Shown here: positions 25,578 through 33,245 of the stretch, one piece after another
Layout: each line of letters opens with the position of its first letter
How positions within the stretch are numbered: position 1 is the stretch's first letter
Assembly (NCBI RefSeq): GCF_001905665.1
Contig: NZ_LIVX01000006.1
Location: forward strand, 186,001-250,000
From: Streptomyces sp. CB02261
GTDB lineage: Bacteria; Actinomycetota; Actinomycetes; Streptomycetales; Streptomycetaceae
Length of the DNA: 64,000 bases
Reading direction: 5' to 3'
The notes under the pieces: model-generated
The model's database searches: none
Seen by the model: the letters and a program-made list of their open reading frames with translations, nothing else
What the model was told of the DNA's origin: nothing
Made by a program: the position numbers and the translations under genes

Positions 25578-25780
25578 CCAGAAGATCAGCACCCACATCC
25601 GGGTCCGCCCCCAGTTCGAGGCCGCCCTCGGCGCCGCCCGCGAGGTCAAGGCGCATGCCCCGCACTGCCGGGTCATCCTCACCGTCTACGAGATGAAGCG
25701 GCTCGGCCGCGACGCCGCCGAGCTCACCGCGCTCGCCGACCACCTCACCGCCCCCGGCCTGGTCCTGGAGATACTCCTAG
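25578..25780 (+). pseudogene. Serine recombinase (resolvase) fragment
   Basis: The frame reads KISTHIRVRPQFEAALGAAR then HCRVILTVYEMKRLGRDAAE then LTALADHLTAPGLVLEIL, the central part of a resolvase/invertase catalytic domain. The N-terminal catalytic Ser segment is absent and the C-terminal part is cut off by the IS5-like element at 25781. It may be the resolvase of the same Tn3-type element whose transposase lies decayed at 18.2-19.0 kb. Confidence 0.75.
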
Positions 25781-25825
25781 GCCGTGTATCGAAAGTGGAT
25801 CTTGGGCTGTGAATGATCTCGGTTC

Positions 25826-26697
25826 ATGGGGCGGGGAGATCTCACGGACGAGCAGTGGGCGGTGCTGGAGCCGTTGTTGCCGAAGGGCACGAAGGTGGGG
25901 CGACCGCCGGTCTGGCCTCGGCGGCGGTTGATCGATGGCATACGGTTCCGAGTCCGGACCGGTGTTCCGTGGCGGGACGTGCCCGTCGAGTACGGGCCGT
26001 GGGGCCGGATCTACGACCTGTTCCGCCGGTGGCAGCGGGCCGGCCTCTGGCAGCGGATCCTCACCCGTCTTCAGTCCCTGGCCGACGCGGAAGGTGCTAT
26101 CACGTGGGACCTGAGCGTCGACTCCATGGTGTGCCGCGCTCATCAGCATGCGGCCGGGGCCCGGACGCGTGGTGACCTGCAGAAGGAACCGCCGGGCGGC
26201 GTGTCTACCGAGCCCGATGATCACGGACTGGGCCGCTCGCGCGGCGGGTTCACCACCAAGCTGCACCTCGCCGTCGAGCAGGGCCAGAAGCCCATGTCGA
26301 TAGTGGTGACCGCAGGGCAGCGCGGGGACTCGCCGCAGTTCGAACCCGTGCTCGAAAAGATCCGCGTGCCCCGCATCGGGCCGGGCCGGCCACGCGTCCG
26401 CCCCGATCGCGTGCGGCTGACAAGACGTACGCCTCCCGCAAGAACCGCGCCTACCTGCGCCGCCGCGGGATCCGCTGCACCATCCCAGACAAGGCCGACC
26501 AAGCACGCAACCGCCAGAAACTCGGCTCCCGCGGCGGCCGGCCTCCGCACTTCGACCCGGTCGGCTACCGCGAGCGCCATGCGGTCGAGTGCGGGATCAA
26601 CCGCAAGAGGAACCGCGCTGTTGCCACGCGCTACGACAAGCTCGCGGTCCGCTACGAGGCGACTGTGCTGGTCACAGCGATCAACGAATGGCTATGA
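25826..26697 (+). pseudogene. IS5-family transposase, frameshifted
   Basis: It starts MGRGDLTDEQWAVLEPLLP and contains SVDSMVCRAHQHAAG (first catalytic Asp) and GGFTTKLHLAVE. Near 26413 one G is missing; in the +1-corrected frame ADKTYASRKNRAYLRRRGI (second Asp), ERHAVECGINRKRNRAVATR and a natural end VTAINEWL follow, stopping at 26697. About 290 residues once repaired. There is no slippery run at the shift site, so simple inactivation is more likely than programmed frameshifting. Confidence 0.85.
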
Positions 26698-27198
26698 CCC
26701 TGTCTCACGCGTCATCACGTATGTGTTCCCGATGCCGGGATCGCCGTAGAAGAAGAGCAGCTTCAACTCGTCGTGCTGATCGCGGTCCACATAGAAGGAC
26801 CACGCGTATGTCGATGGGGGTTCAGGAGTCGAGGCGTCAGTGGCCGTCGCGGGGGAACGGCTCTCCACTCGGGTCCGGGCTGTCAGCGCGAGTCGGACGA
26901 CCTGTCCGCCGTCGTCGGTCAGTTGCCAGGTTCCCGTACCGGAGAGGCGCCAGCCGTCCTCGAAGTCGAAGTCCTGCCCGTCGAGCCTTTCGAAAAGAGC
27001 CGTTCCGTCTTTGCGAAGCACCACGCGAGTCCCCTCGACGTTTTCCCAGCCCCCAGCGACTTCGGCCGCCGTGGCGTCATGGATCCCTGTTCCCTCGTCG
27101 TACTGATAGGGGCCGGCACACGCCGTCAGAACAGCCAAAACCACCATCAAGCCACCGAGGTCCGCCACCCCCGCACGCAGCCTGCTTCCACCCGCCAC
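26692..27198 (-). CDS. Putative lipoprotein carried inside the IS5-like element
   Basis: A 168-residue protein with a signal peptide and lipobox LTAC (about residue 27). The mature protein has GGWENVEGTRVVLRKDGTALF, GTGTWQLTDDGG and a C-terminal WSFYVDRDQHDELKLLFFYG then DPGIGNTYVMTR, a beta-rich pattern seen in chromosomal Streptomyces lipoproteins of unknown function. GTG 27198 has GGGAGG 5 bases upstream. Its stop overlaps the last codons of the transposase on the opposite strand by six bases. Nothing ties it to transposition, so it is a passenger or a trapped neighbour. Confidence 0.75.
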   Translation of the reverse strand: MAGGSRLRAGVADLGGLMVVLAVLTACAGPYQYDEGTGIHDATAAEVAGGWENVEGTRVVLRKDGTALFERLDGQDFDFEDGWRLSGTGTWQLTDDGGQVVRLALTARTRVESRSPATATDASTPEPPSTYAWSFYVDRDQHDELKLLFFYGDPGIGNTYVMTRETGS

Positions 27199-27387
27199 CA
27201 GGACCTCCCGCCCTCAGCCCGCATCGACCAACCGATAGGAGTGGGCCGCGGAGAGATACCTTGTCAGACGCGTTGAACGTGTTCAATTCTGCGACTGGAG
27301 AGGTGGCGTGTGCCATCCCCGGCTCGTGCGTCCAGCGCTGCCCGCAGCCACCGATGAGCACCGCGAGCAGCGTTTTCGATACACGGC

Positions 27388-28766
27388 CTAGTACTGCAAC
27401 GGTCTTTTTCGTGATGGTTTATCGGCTTGTGGTGGTGTGTGGCCGCGTCGTTTGTAGTGGCTGATCCGGGCTTGGTGTTGTCGTCGGCGGCGCCAGGTCG
27501 ACCAGTGCAGGATGTGGTCGGCCGGGACGGGACGGCGGTGGGTGAGGCGGTGGATCAGACGTCTGAGTTCGGGAAGGCTCAGCGGGACGAGGCCGGAGGA
27601 TCCGTTTCTGCTTTCCCGGCATCGAGCTCGCGGGCCCGCAGGACGGTCAGGCAGGCGTGGGCGGCCATGGCCAGGGTGATGTGCCGGTGCCAGCCGGGAT
27701 AGCGCCGGACCTGGTAGTCGTCCAGACCGCACTCCTGTTTCGCGGTCTGGAAGCACTCCTCAACCGCCCACCGGCTGCCGGCAACATGGATCAGCTGGTC
27801 GAGCGTGGTCTCGGCGGGGCAGTAGGCGATGTAGTAGGAGATCTCCTCGGGCCGGCGGACACTACGGCGGGCGATCACCCAGTGCCGGCGGTCGTCCCGG
27901 TGCCAGGGCCGGACCTCGACCCGTGCCCAGTCGAACACCCGGGACCCGTGCGACCCGTTGCCTCAGGACCGGCGCTTCCACTTCTGCCGGGGCAGATCGT
28001 GGAACAGGTCGTGGACAGGGTGGTCGAGGGCCCAGCGGGTGACGACGGTGTCGTGGCGGGTGGTGGCCATGACGTGGAAGACGTCCGCCCGCTCGAGCTC
28101 GGTCCGCCAGCTCTTGGAGTAGCCGTAGCCGGCGTCCGCGGTCACCCAGCCGAACGGGATCTTCTCCTCGATCGCCCGGCGGACCATCGCCCGGGCCATC
28201 GCGACCTTGGTCTCGAAGACGACGCCGTCGCCGATGCCGGCCCGCCGGCACCTTTCCCGGTCGTCGGTCCAGGAGGCCGGCAGGTAAAGACGCCGGTCGA
28301 TCAACGTGCGGCCGCGGCCGGTGGCATAGGCGAGGAACACGCCGACCTGGCAGTTCTCCGTCCGCCCGGCGGTACCGGAGTACTGCCGCTGGACCCCGGC
28401 CGACCATGTCCCCTTCTTCAGGAACCCGGTGTCGTCGACGATCAGCACCGCCTCCGGTTCGCCGAGTTGCTCCACGACGTACTCACGCACGTCGTCCAGG
28501 ACCTCGTCCGCATCCCAGTCGATCCGGTTCAGCAGCCGGTGAATCCGGTCCGGACCCGCGTGTCCGGCCTCCTCCGCCAGCGTCCAGCCGTTCTTCCGCT
28601 CCAGCGGAGCGATCAGCCCCCGCATGTACGCGAGCGCCGACTCACGCGGCTCTGACCTGGCGAAACGATGCACGAACCGCTCATGCAGAGCCCTCAGTTC
28701 ACCCGCCCACGACCGGGCATCAGACAGTTCCCCACCCATGACCAGACCAACGAACCATCTGCCCAA
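27388..28766 (-). pseudogene. IS701-family transposase with nonsense and frameshift mutations
   Basis: The N-terminal part (LIVDDTGFLKKGTWSAGVQR with the first catalytic Asp; WVTADAGYGYSKSWRTELE with the second) ends in an in-frame TGA at 27963-27965. The same frame resumes as VFDWARVEVRPWHRDDRRHW and contains SRWAVEECFQTAKQECGLDD, with the catalytic Glu. A one-base loss near 27595 moves the last 60 residues into another frame, whose stop TAG is supplied by the flanking CTAG. The enzyme is therefore dead as it stands. The true start could be an ATG a few codons inside 28766. Confidence 0.85.
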
Positions 28767-28792
28767 CCGTCACGACAAAGACCGTTGCAGTA
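27392..28792 (-). mobile_element. IS701-like insertion sequence
   Basis: A 1401-base element with 26-base terminal inverted repeats (TACTGCAACGGTCTTT..; two mismatches), flanked on both sides by CTAG (27388-27391 and 28793-28796), the YTAR-type 4-base duplication of IS701 elements. Its left CTAG is also the right flank of the IS5-like element, so the two insertions abut exactly. Confidence 0.85.
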
Positions 28793-28806
28793 CTAGGGGG
28801 TGTCGT

Positions 28807-28843
28807 GTCGATCAGGCCGCGTCGCGAGCCCGGCCTGATCGAC
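28807..28843. terminator. Stem-loop of 13 perfect base pairs
   Basis: GTCGATCAGGCCG (28807-28819), an 11-base loop, then its exact complement (28831-28843), just outside the IS701-like element. No T-run follows. It could be a factor-assisted terminator or a recombination relic. Confidence 0.5.
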
Positions 28844-29174
28844 GAGACGCCCCTGGGCCCGTACATCGCAAGTGGGTCTTGAGCGTGGCTGATCACCGTG
28901 CCCTAGTGCCAGGGGCGAGTGTCCTGCGCGGGCAGCGGGCGCGGTTGCGACCAGCGTTCAGCCTGCCGACGAGCGTAGCCTCGGGCTTCGCAAGCACGAG
29001 TGGGCCCCCTGCCCCCCCGACGCCACCCCTGGGGGACTCCCGACACGCCCCAAGGGCCTAAGGGTGAGTCGGCGGTCCCGATCGCCCCGCCGTACCCCGA
29101 TGAGTTTCCTCCGTTTCTCGGGTCCTCCCTCTCAGCACATCCCGTCCGACGAAGGATGCGACGAAGGAGCAGCC
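28844..29174. other. No gene recognised
   Basis: About 330 bases from the hairpin to the DinB-type gene. Open frames here show no family pattern and no ribosome site. Confidence 0.5.
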
Positions 29175-29813
29175 GTGGCACAGGACGTCTGGTCGATGGT
29201 GCACGCGGAGCGCGCGGCGCTCATCGCGGACCTGGAGCGCCTCGACGACGCGCAGTGGGACCGGCCGTCGCTGTGTGACGGGTGGACCGTGCACGACGTG
29301 GTCGCCCATCTGGTCGACACGGCCCGCACGACCCGCCTCGGGTTCGTGCTGGGTCTCCTACGGGCGCGGTTCGACTTCGACCGGCAGAACGCCCTCGGGG
29401 TGGAGCGCGAGCGCGCGGTCTCACCGGAAGGGACCCTGGAGCGGCTCCGTCGGGTCGCGTCGCGGACGTCGACGCCTCCGGCGCCCCTCGACAGTCGGCT
29501 CGTCGAGGAGGTCGTCCACGGCGAGGACATCCGTCGGCCCCTCGGGCTGAGCCGCCCCTACCCGCAGGAGGCCGTCGTCAGATCGCTGCGGCTGCAGGCC
29601 CGTACCCCGGCGTCCTTCGGCGGGGCCAAGGACCTGCTGACCGGCGTCCGCCTCACGGCCACGGACGCCGACCTGGCCGTGGGGACCGGGTCCGAGGTCG
29701 AAGGGCCGGTCCTCTCGCTGCTCCTCGCCGTCTGCGGGCGGCCTGTGGGGCGCGACGAGCTCACGGGGCCCGGCGTGGGCACGCTGACGACGCCGGGCCG
29801 AGTCCGGGCCTGA
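29175..29813 (+). CDS. DinB-superfamily, mycothiol-dependent maleylpyruvate isomerase-type protein
   Basis: A 212-residue four-helix protein of the actinobacterial TIGR03083 type. The N-terminal helix pair contains MVHAERAALIADLERLDDAQW and CDGWTVHDVVAHLVDTART, and a later EEVVHGEDIRRPLG supplies the third His of a metal-binding triad. Relatives use mycothiol as cofactor in isomerisation or detoxification. GTG 29175 has AAGGAG 5 bases upstream; an open frame extends earlier without a start signal. It stands alone ahead of a redox operon. Confidence 0.8.
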   Translation: MAQDVWSMVHAERAALIADLERLDDAQWDRPSLCDGWTVHDVVAHLVDTARTTRLGFVLGLLRARFDFDRQNALGVERERAVSPEGTLERLRRVASRTSTPPAPLDSRLVEEVVHGEDIRRPLGLSRPYPQEAVVRSLRLQARTPASFGGAKDLLTGVRLTATDADLAVGTGSEVEGPVLSLLLAVCGRPVGRDELTGPGVGTLTTPGRVRA

Positions 29814-29931
29814 TGGCCGAGCGGTCGTACTCGGCCGCCGGTCCGTGGGAAGCCTGCGGACTCGGGTCGCCTCAGGTGAAACCCTCGCCCCACGCGCATG
29901 AAGTGCCCCGGAAGGGGTCAGACGCCGGGGC

Positions 29932-30846
29932 ATGAGAAGGCGTGGCTCACAGTCGGTCCGAGGGCCGGTGGTCGTGGTCACCGGCGCTTCGAGCGGGATC
30001 GGGCGCGCGGTGGCGCTCGCCTTCGCCCGGCTCGGCGCCCGGGTCGTGCTCGCCGCGCGGAGCACCGTCGTCCTGGAGGACGTGGCCCGGCAGTGCGCGG
30101 CCGCGCATCCTTCGGCCGGCGCGCTGGCCGTTCCCACCGACGTCGCCGACTCCGGGGCCGTGGAGGCTCTGGCGGCCGCGGCGCTCGCGCGGTACGGCCG
30201 GATCGACGTCTGGGTGAGCGCGGCGGGCGTCGGCATCCTCGGCGGGGCCGACGGGACGCCCCCGGAGGACGTGCGCCGGCTCTTCGACGTGAACGTGATG
30301 GGTGTGGTCCATGGGGCGCGGGCCGCCCTCCCCGTCATGCGCCGCCAGGGCCACGGCATGCTCATCGACGTCTCCTCCGTCCTCGGAGGCGTCGTGCAGG
30401 CGCCCTACATGTCGGCGTACGCCATGTCCAAGGCCGCTCTGATCACGTTCGACAGCGCCCTCCGGCAGGAGCTGGCGCTCGCCGGGGCGCGCGGTGTCCG
30501 TGTGTGCAGCGTGCTGCCGGCGGGCGTGGACACCCCGTTCTTCCGGCACGCCGCCAACCACACCGGCCGCCGGCTGCGGACCCTGCCCCTGCTCATGAGC
30601 CCGGAACGCGTGGCGGAAAGTGTCGTCCGCGCCGCGCGGCACCGCAGGCGACGCGTGACCGTCGGAGCCCCCGCTCTCGCCCTCACCTGGGGGTACGCCG
30701 TGGCCCCCGGCCTCGTCCGCACCGTCATCGGCCGCCGTACGGGGCACCACTATCTGTCACCCCCCGGCGAGACCCCTCTCACGACCGGCACCCTCTACGC
30801 CCCGTCCGGCGCCACGGCGGCGCTGCACGGTGACGGTGACGGGTGA
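29932..30846 (+). CDS. Short-chain dehydrogenase/reductase
   Basis: A 304-residue NAD(P)-dependent SDR. The cofactor motif TGASSGIG is followed by VSAAGVGILGG, SSVLGG with the catalytic Ser, and the YAMSKAAL catalytic Tyr/Lys pair. A C-terminal extension of about 60 residues beyond the classical 250-residue fold (ALALTWGYAVAPGLVRTVIG) looks membrane- or surface-associated, as in the large-SDR group found in actinomycetes. It is the first gene of an apparent operon with an SRPBCC protein (36 bases downstream) and an FAD oxidoreductase. Substrate unknown. Confidence 0.85.
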   Translation: MRRRGSQSVRGPVVVVTGASSGIGRAVALAFARLGARVVLAARSTVVLEDVARQCAAAHPSAGALAVPTDVADSGAVEALAAAALARYGRIDVWVSAAGVGILGGADGTPPEDVRRLFDVNVMGVVHGARAALPVMRRQGHGMLIDVSSVLGGVVQAPYMSAYAMSKAALITFDSALRQELALAGARGVRVCSVLPAGVDTPFFRHAANHTGRRLRTLPLLMSPERVAESVVRAARHRRRRVTVGAPALALTWGYAVAPGLVRTVIGRRTGHHYLSPPGETPLTTGTLYAPSGATAALHGDGDG

Positions 30847-30882
30847 CCGGTCACCCCCCCCACGAGCCACAGGAGGCCTCTC

Positions 30883-31392
30883 ATGGCCGTGCGCCATCAG
30901 CTCATCCGCAAGCCCCCCGCCGAGGTCTGGTCGGTGCTGCGCGACGGCGACCTCTACGCCCGCTGGGTGGTCGGCACCGACGAATCATGGAACCGGGACG
31001 GGCGATGGCCCGCCGAGGGTTCGGAGATCGGTTACGCCGTCCGGCTGGGGCCGTTCGAGTACAAGAACCGCACCATCTCGCGTGTCTTCGAGCCCGGGCA
31101 GCGCCTCGAACTCGAGTCCATGAGCGGCAGGACGGGCAGCGTCCGCATCGCCATCAAGGTCCACTCCTGGGGTGAGGACACCCTCGTCGTCGTCGACGAA
31201 CACCCGCTGAGCGGGCCGGTCGCGCGCCTGCACAACGTCTTGTTCGACGCCGCGATCCAGCTGCGGCACCGCGCCATGCTGGCCCGGTTGGCCCGGCTCG
31301 TGGAGTCCGAGCCGGAGACGGATCCGGCTTCGATGGCCGGCTCGGACGCCGAGGCGGGTCCGGGGCAGGGCGGTCCTCGTGTCGATGCCTGA
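30883..31392 (+). CDS. SRPBCC (START/Bet v1-like) protein
   Basis: A 169-residue protein of the polyketide cyclase/dehydrase type. It begins VRHQLIRKPPAEVWSVLRDGDLYARWVVG, the standard start of the fold, followed by strands LEYKN-like and a terminal helix region around ARLHNVLFDAAIQLRHRAMLAR. Such proteins bind hydrophobic ligands in a deep pocket. GGAGG lies 6 bases before ATG 30883. It sits between an SDR and an FAD oxidoreductase and overlaps the latter by 14 bases, so the three probably act on one lipid-like substrate. Confidence 0.85.
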   Translation: MAVRHQLIRKPPAEVWSVLRDGDLYARWVVGTDESWNRDGRWPAEGSEIGYAVRLGPFEYKNRTISRVFEPGQRLELESMSGRTGSVRIAIKVHSWGEDTLVVVDEHPLSGPVARLHNVLFDAAIQLRHRAMLARLARLVESEPETDPASMAGSDAEAGPGQGGPRVDA

Positions 31393-32983
31393 CGCGGTGG
31401 TCGTCGGCGCCGGCCCCAACGGGCTCGTGGCGGCCAACGTCCTCGCGGACGCCGGATGGCGGGTCGTCGTCCTGGAGGCACAGGACGAACCGGGCGGAGC
31501 GGTCCGCAGCGACCGCGGAGTCCATCCCGACTACGTGCACGACCTGTTCAGCGCGTTCTACCCGCTGGCCGCCGCCTCCCCGGTGATCCGGGCCATGCGG
31601 CTCGAGGAGCAGGGGCTGCGCTGGACGCACGCGCCGACCGTCCTCGCCCACCCGCTGCCCGACGGCCGGTGTCCGGTGCTCTCCCGGGACGTCGAGAGCA
31701 CGATCGCGTCGGTGGCGGCGTTCGCCGCGGCCGACGGGGTGGCCTGGGAGCGTCTCCACCGCATCTGGCGGCGCGTCGGCGACGATCTGCTGGGGTGCCT
31801 CTTCACCCCCTTCCCCCCGGTGCTGTCGGGGCTGCGGCTCGTCGCCCGCACCGGCCCGTCCGACGGCCTCCGGCTGGCCCGGACGATGCTCCTGCCGGCC
31901 CGGCGGTTCGGCGAGGAGCACTTCGCCGGCGCAGGCGGCAGGCTGCTGATCGCGGGCAACGCCCTCCACGCCGACCTGGGGCCCGAGTCCGCTCTGGGGG
32001 GCGGCTTCGGCTGGCTCATGTCCATGCTCGGCCAGGCGTACGGGTTCCCCGTGCCCACCGGCGGGGCGGCGAGCCTCACCCGCGCGCTGGTCCGGCGGCT
32101 CCAGGCCCGCGGCGGGGTCGTCCTGTGCGGGCGTACGGTCACGCGCGTCGTCGTCCGTGGTGGCCGGGCCGTCGCCGTACGGACCGAGGACGGCAGCGAG
32201 GTGCCCGCGCGCCGCGCCGTGCTCGCCGACGTGCCCGCCCCGCTGCTGTACGGGCGCCTGATGGCGGCGGAGGACGTGCCGCCGGGGCTGCGGTCGGATC
32301 TGCGCCGCTTCCAGTGGGACTTCTCCACGGTGAAGGTCGACTGGGCCCTCGCCCGGCCGATCCCGTGGACGGCCGAGGGGGCGTACGGGGCCGGGACGGT
32401 CCATGTCGCCGACGGCGTCGACGCGCTCACCCGCTACGGCGCCCAGCTCGCGATGGGGCGCGTGCCCGACGTGCCGTTCACCGTCCTCGGCCAGATGACC
32501 ACGGCCGACGCGACCCGCTCCCCCGCCGGTACGGAGTCGGCCTGGGGCTATACGCACGTGCCGCAGGAGATCCGGGGCGACGGCGGGGACGACGGTCTGC
32601 GAGGGGTGTGGGACGAGCGGGAGAAGGACGTGGTCGCGGCGCGTGTGGAGGCGGGCATCGAACGGCTCGCCCCCGGCTTCCGCGCGTCGATCCTGGCCCG
32701 GCGCGTCCTGGCGCCGCCCGATCTGGAGCGGCTCGACGCCGCCCTCGTCGGAGGCGCCGTCAACCAGGGCACCACCAGTCTCCACCAGCAGCTGGTGTTC
32801 CGCCCCGTCCCCGGCACCGGGCGCCCGGGGACCCCGATCCGCGGCCTCTATATCGCCTCGGCCACCGCCCACCCGGGCGGCGGCGTCCACGGCGCACCCG
32901 GTGCGAACGCCGCCCGCGCCGCCCTTCGCTCGCACCGCCCGGTCATGGCCGCGCGCCGGCTCCGGGCTCGTTCGCTGCGCTGA
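31379..32983 (+). CDS. FAD-dependent oxidoreductase, phytoene desaturase-like
   Basis: A 534-residue flavoprotein. It opens with the dinucleotide-binding motif VVGAGPNGLVAANVLADAG followed by VVVLEAQDEPGGAVRS, the CrtI/amine-oxidase signature, and closes with GLYIASATAHPGGGVHGAPG typical of carotenoid-desaturase relatives. No carotenoid pathway genes adjoin, so the substrate is open. It starts at GTG 31379 (or ATG 31385), overlapping the SRPBCC gene, and ends the operon. A retinol or sterol-like isoprenoid is as plausible as a carotene. Confidence 0.85.
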   Translation: MSMPDAVVVGAGPNGLVAANVLADAGWRVVVLEAQDEPGGAVRSDRGVHPDYVHDLFSAFYPLAAASPVIRAMRLEEQGLRWTHAPTVLAHPLPDGRCPVLSRDVESTIASVAAFAAADGVAWERLHRIWRRVGDDLLGCLFTPFPPVLSGLRLVARTGPSDGLRLARTMLLPARRFGEEHFAGAGGRLLIAGNALHADLGPESALGGGFGWLMSMLGQAYGFPVPTGGAASLTRALVRRLQARGGVVLCGRTVTRVVVRGGRAVAVRTEDGSEVPARRAVLADVPAPLLYGRLMAAEDVPPGLRSDLRRFQWDFSTVKVDWALARPIPWTAEGAYGAGTVHVADGVDALTRYGAQLAMGRVPDVPFTVLGQMTTADATRSPAGTESAWGYTHVPQEIRGDGGDDGLRGVWDEREKDVVAARVEAGIERLAPGFRASILARRVLAPPDLERLDAALVGGAVNQGTTSLHQQLVFRPVPGTGRPGTPIRGLYIASATAHPGGGVHGAPGANAARAALRSHRPVMAARRLRARSLR

Positions 32984-33164
32984 ACGGGTTGCCCGGGTCT
33001 GCTCCCGTCGGGTGGCTCCCGGGTGGCGGTGGGTGTCCGGCGGTGGGTCAGGTCGTGGGTCGAATCCTGGTGGCCGGTCAGCCGGGCACGGCCCGAGCCG
33101 TGCCCCGGCCCTGACGGCCCGCCACCTGAACCGCGACGCCTGGGATCACGGAGTCGCTCATATC

Positions 33165-33189
33165 GGCTCAATCTCGTATGTTCGGGTCA
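33165..33189 (+). promoter_or_regulatory. Putative sigma-B-type promoter of the catalase gene
   Basis: GGCT at 33165-33168, a 15-base spacer, and GGGTCA at 33184-33189 fit GNNT-N(14-16)-GGGTAY with one or two mismatches. It lies 57 bases before the catalase start. Sigma-B-dependent catalase is established in Streptomyces. Confidence 0.45.
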
Positions 33190-33245
33190 TTCGCGACGGG
33201 GCACATGTGGGAGAGCACGACATCCACCCGAACAGGAGCGTCTCC

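Larger units (their letters stand above)
25781..27387 (+). mobile_element. IS5-like element enclosing a lipoprotein gene
   Basis: Perfect 14-base terminal inverted repeats (GCCGTGTATCGAAA at 25781-25794 and its complement at 27374-27387) are each flanked by CTAG (25777-25780 and 27388-27391), a target duplication known in IS5-type elements. The transposase occupies only 25826-26697. The remaining 690 bases hold an oppositely oriented lipoprotein gene and its upstream region, so the element is 1607 bases long, well above the usual 0.85-1.2 kb. Confidence 0.75.

Noticed and set aside
25826..26697. Programmed frameshifting in the IS5-like transposase
   Set aside because: There is no slippery A or T run or downstream pseudoknot at about 26413; a one-base loss explains the break better.
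27388..27965. Selenocysteine or recoding at the TGA in the IS701 transposase
   Set aside because: No stem-loop typical of bacterial SECIS just after TGA was seen, the residue is not at an active site, and a second frameshift shows general decay.
28797..29174. Integration (att) site or tRNA fragment near the hairpin
   Set aside because: No cloverleaf or CCA-like 3' end could be drawn, and no integrase gene is present.
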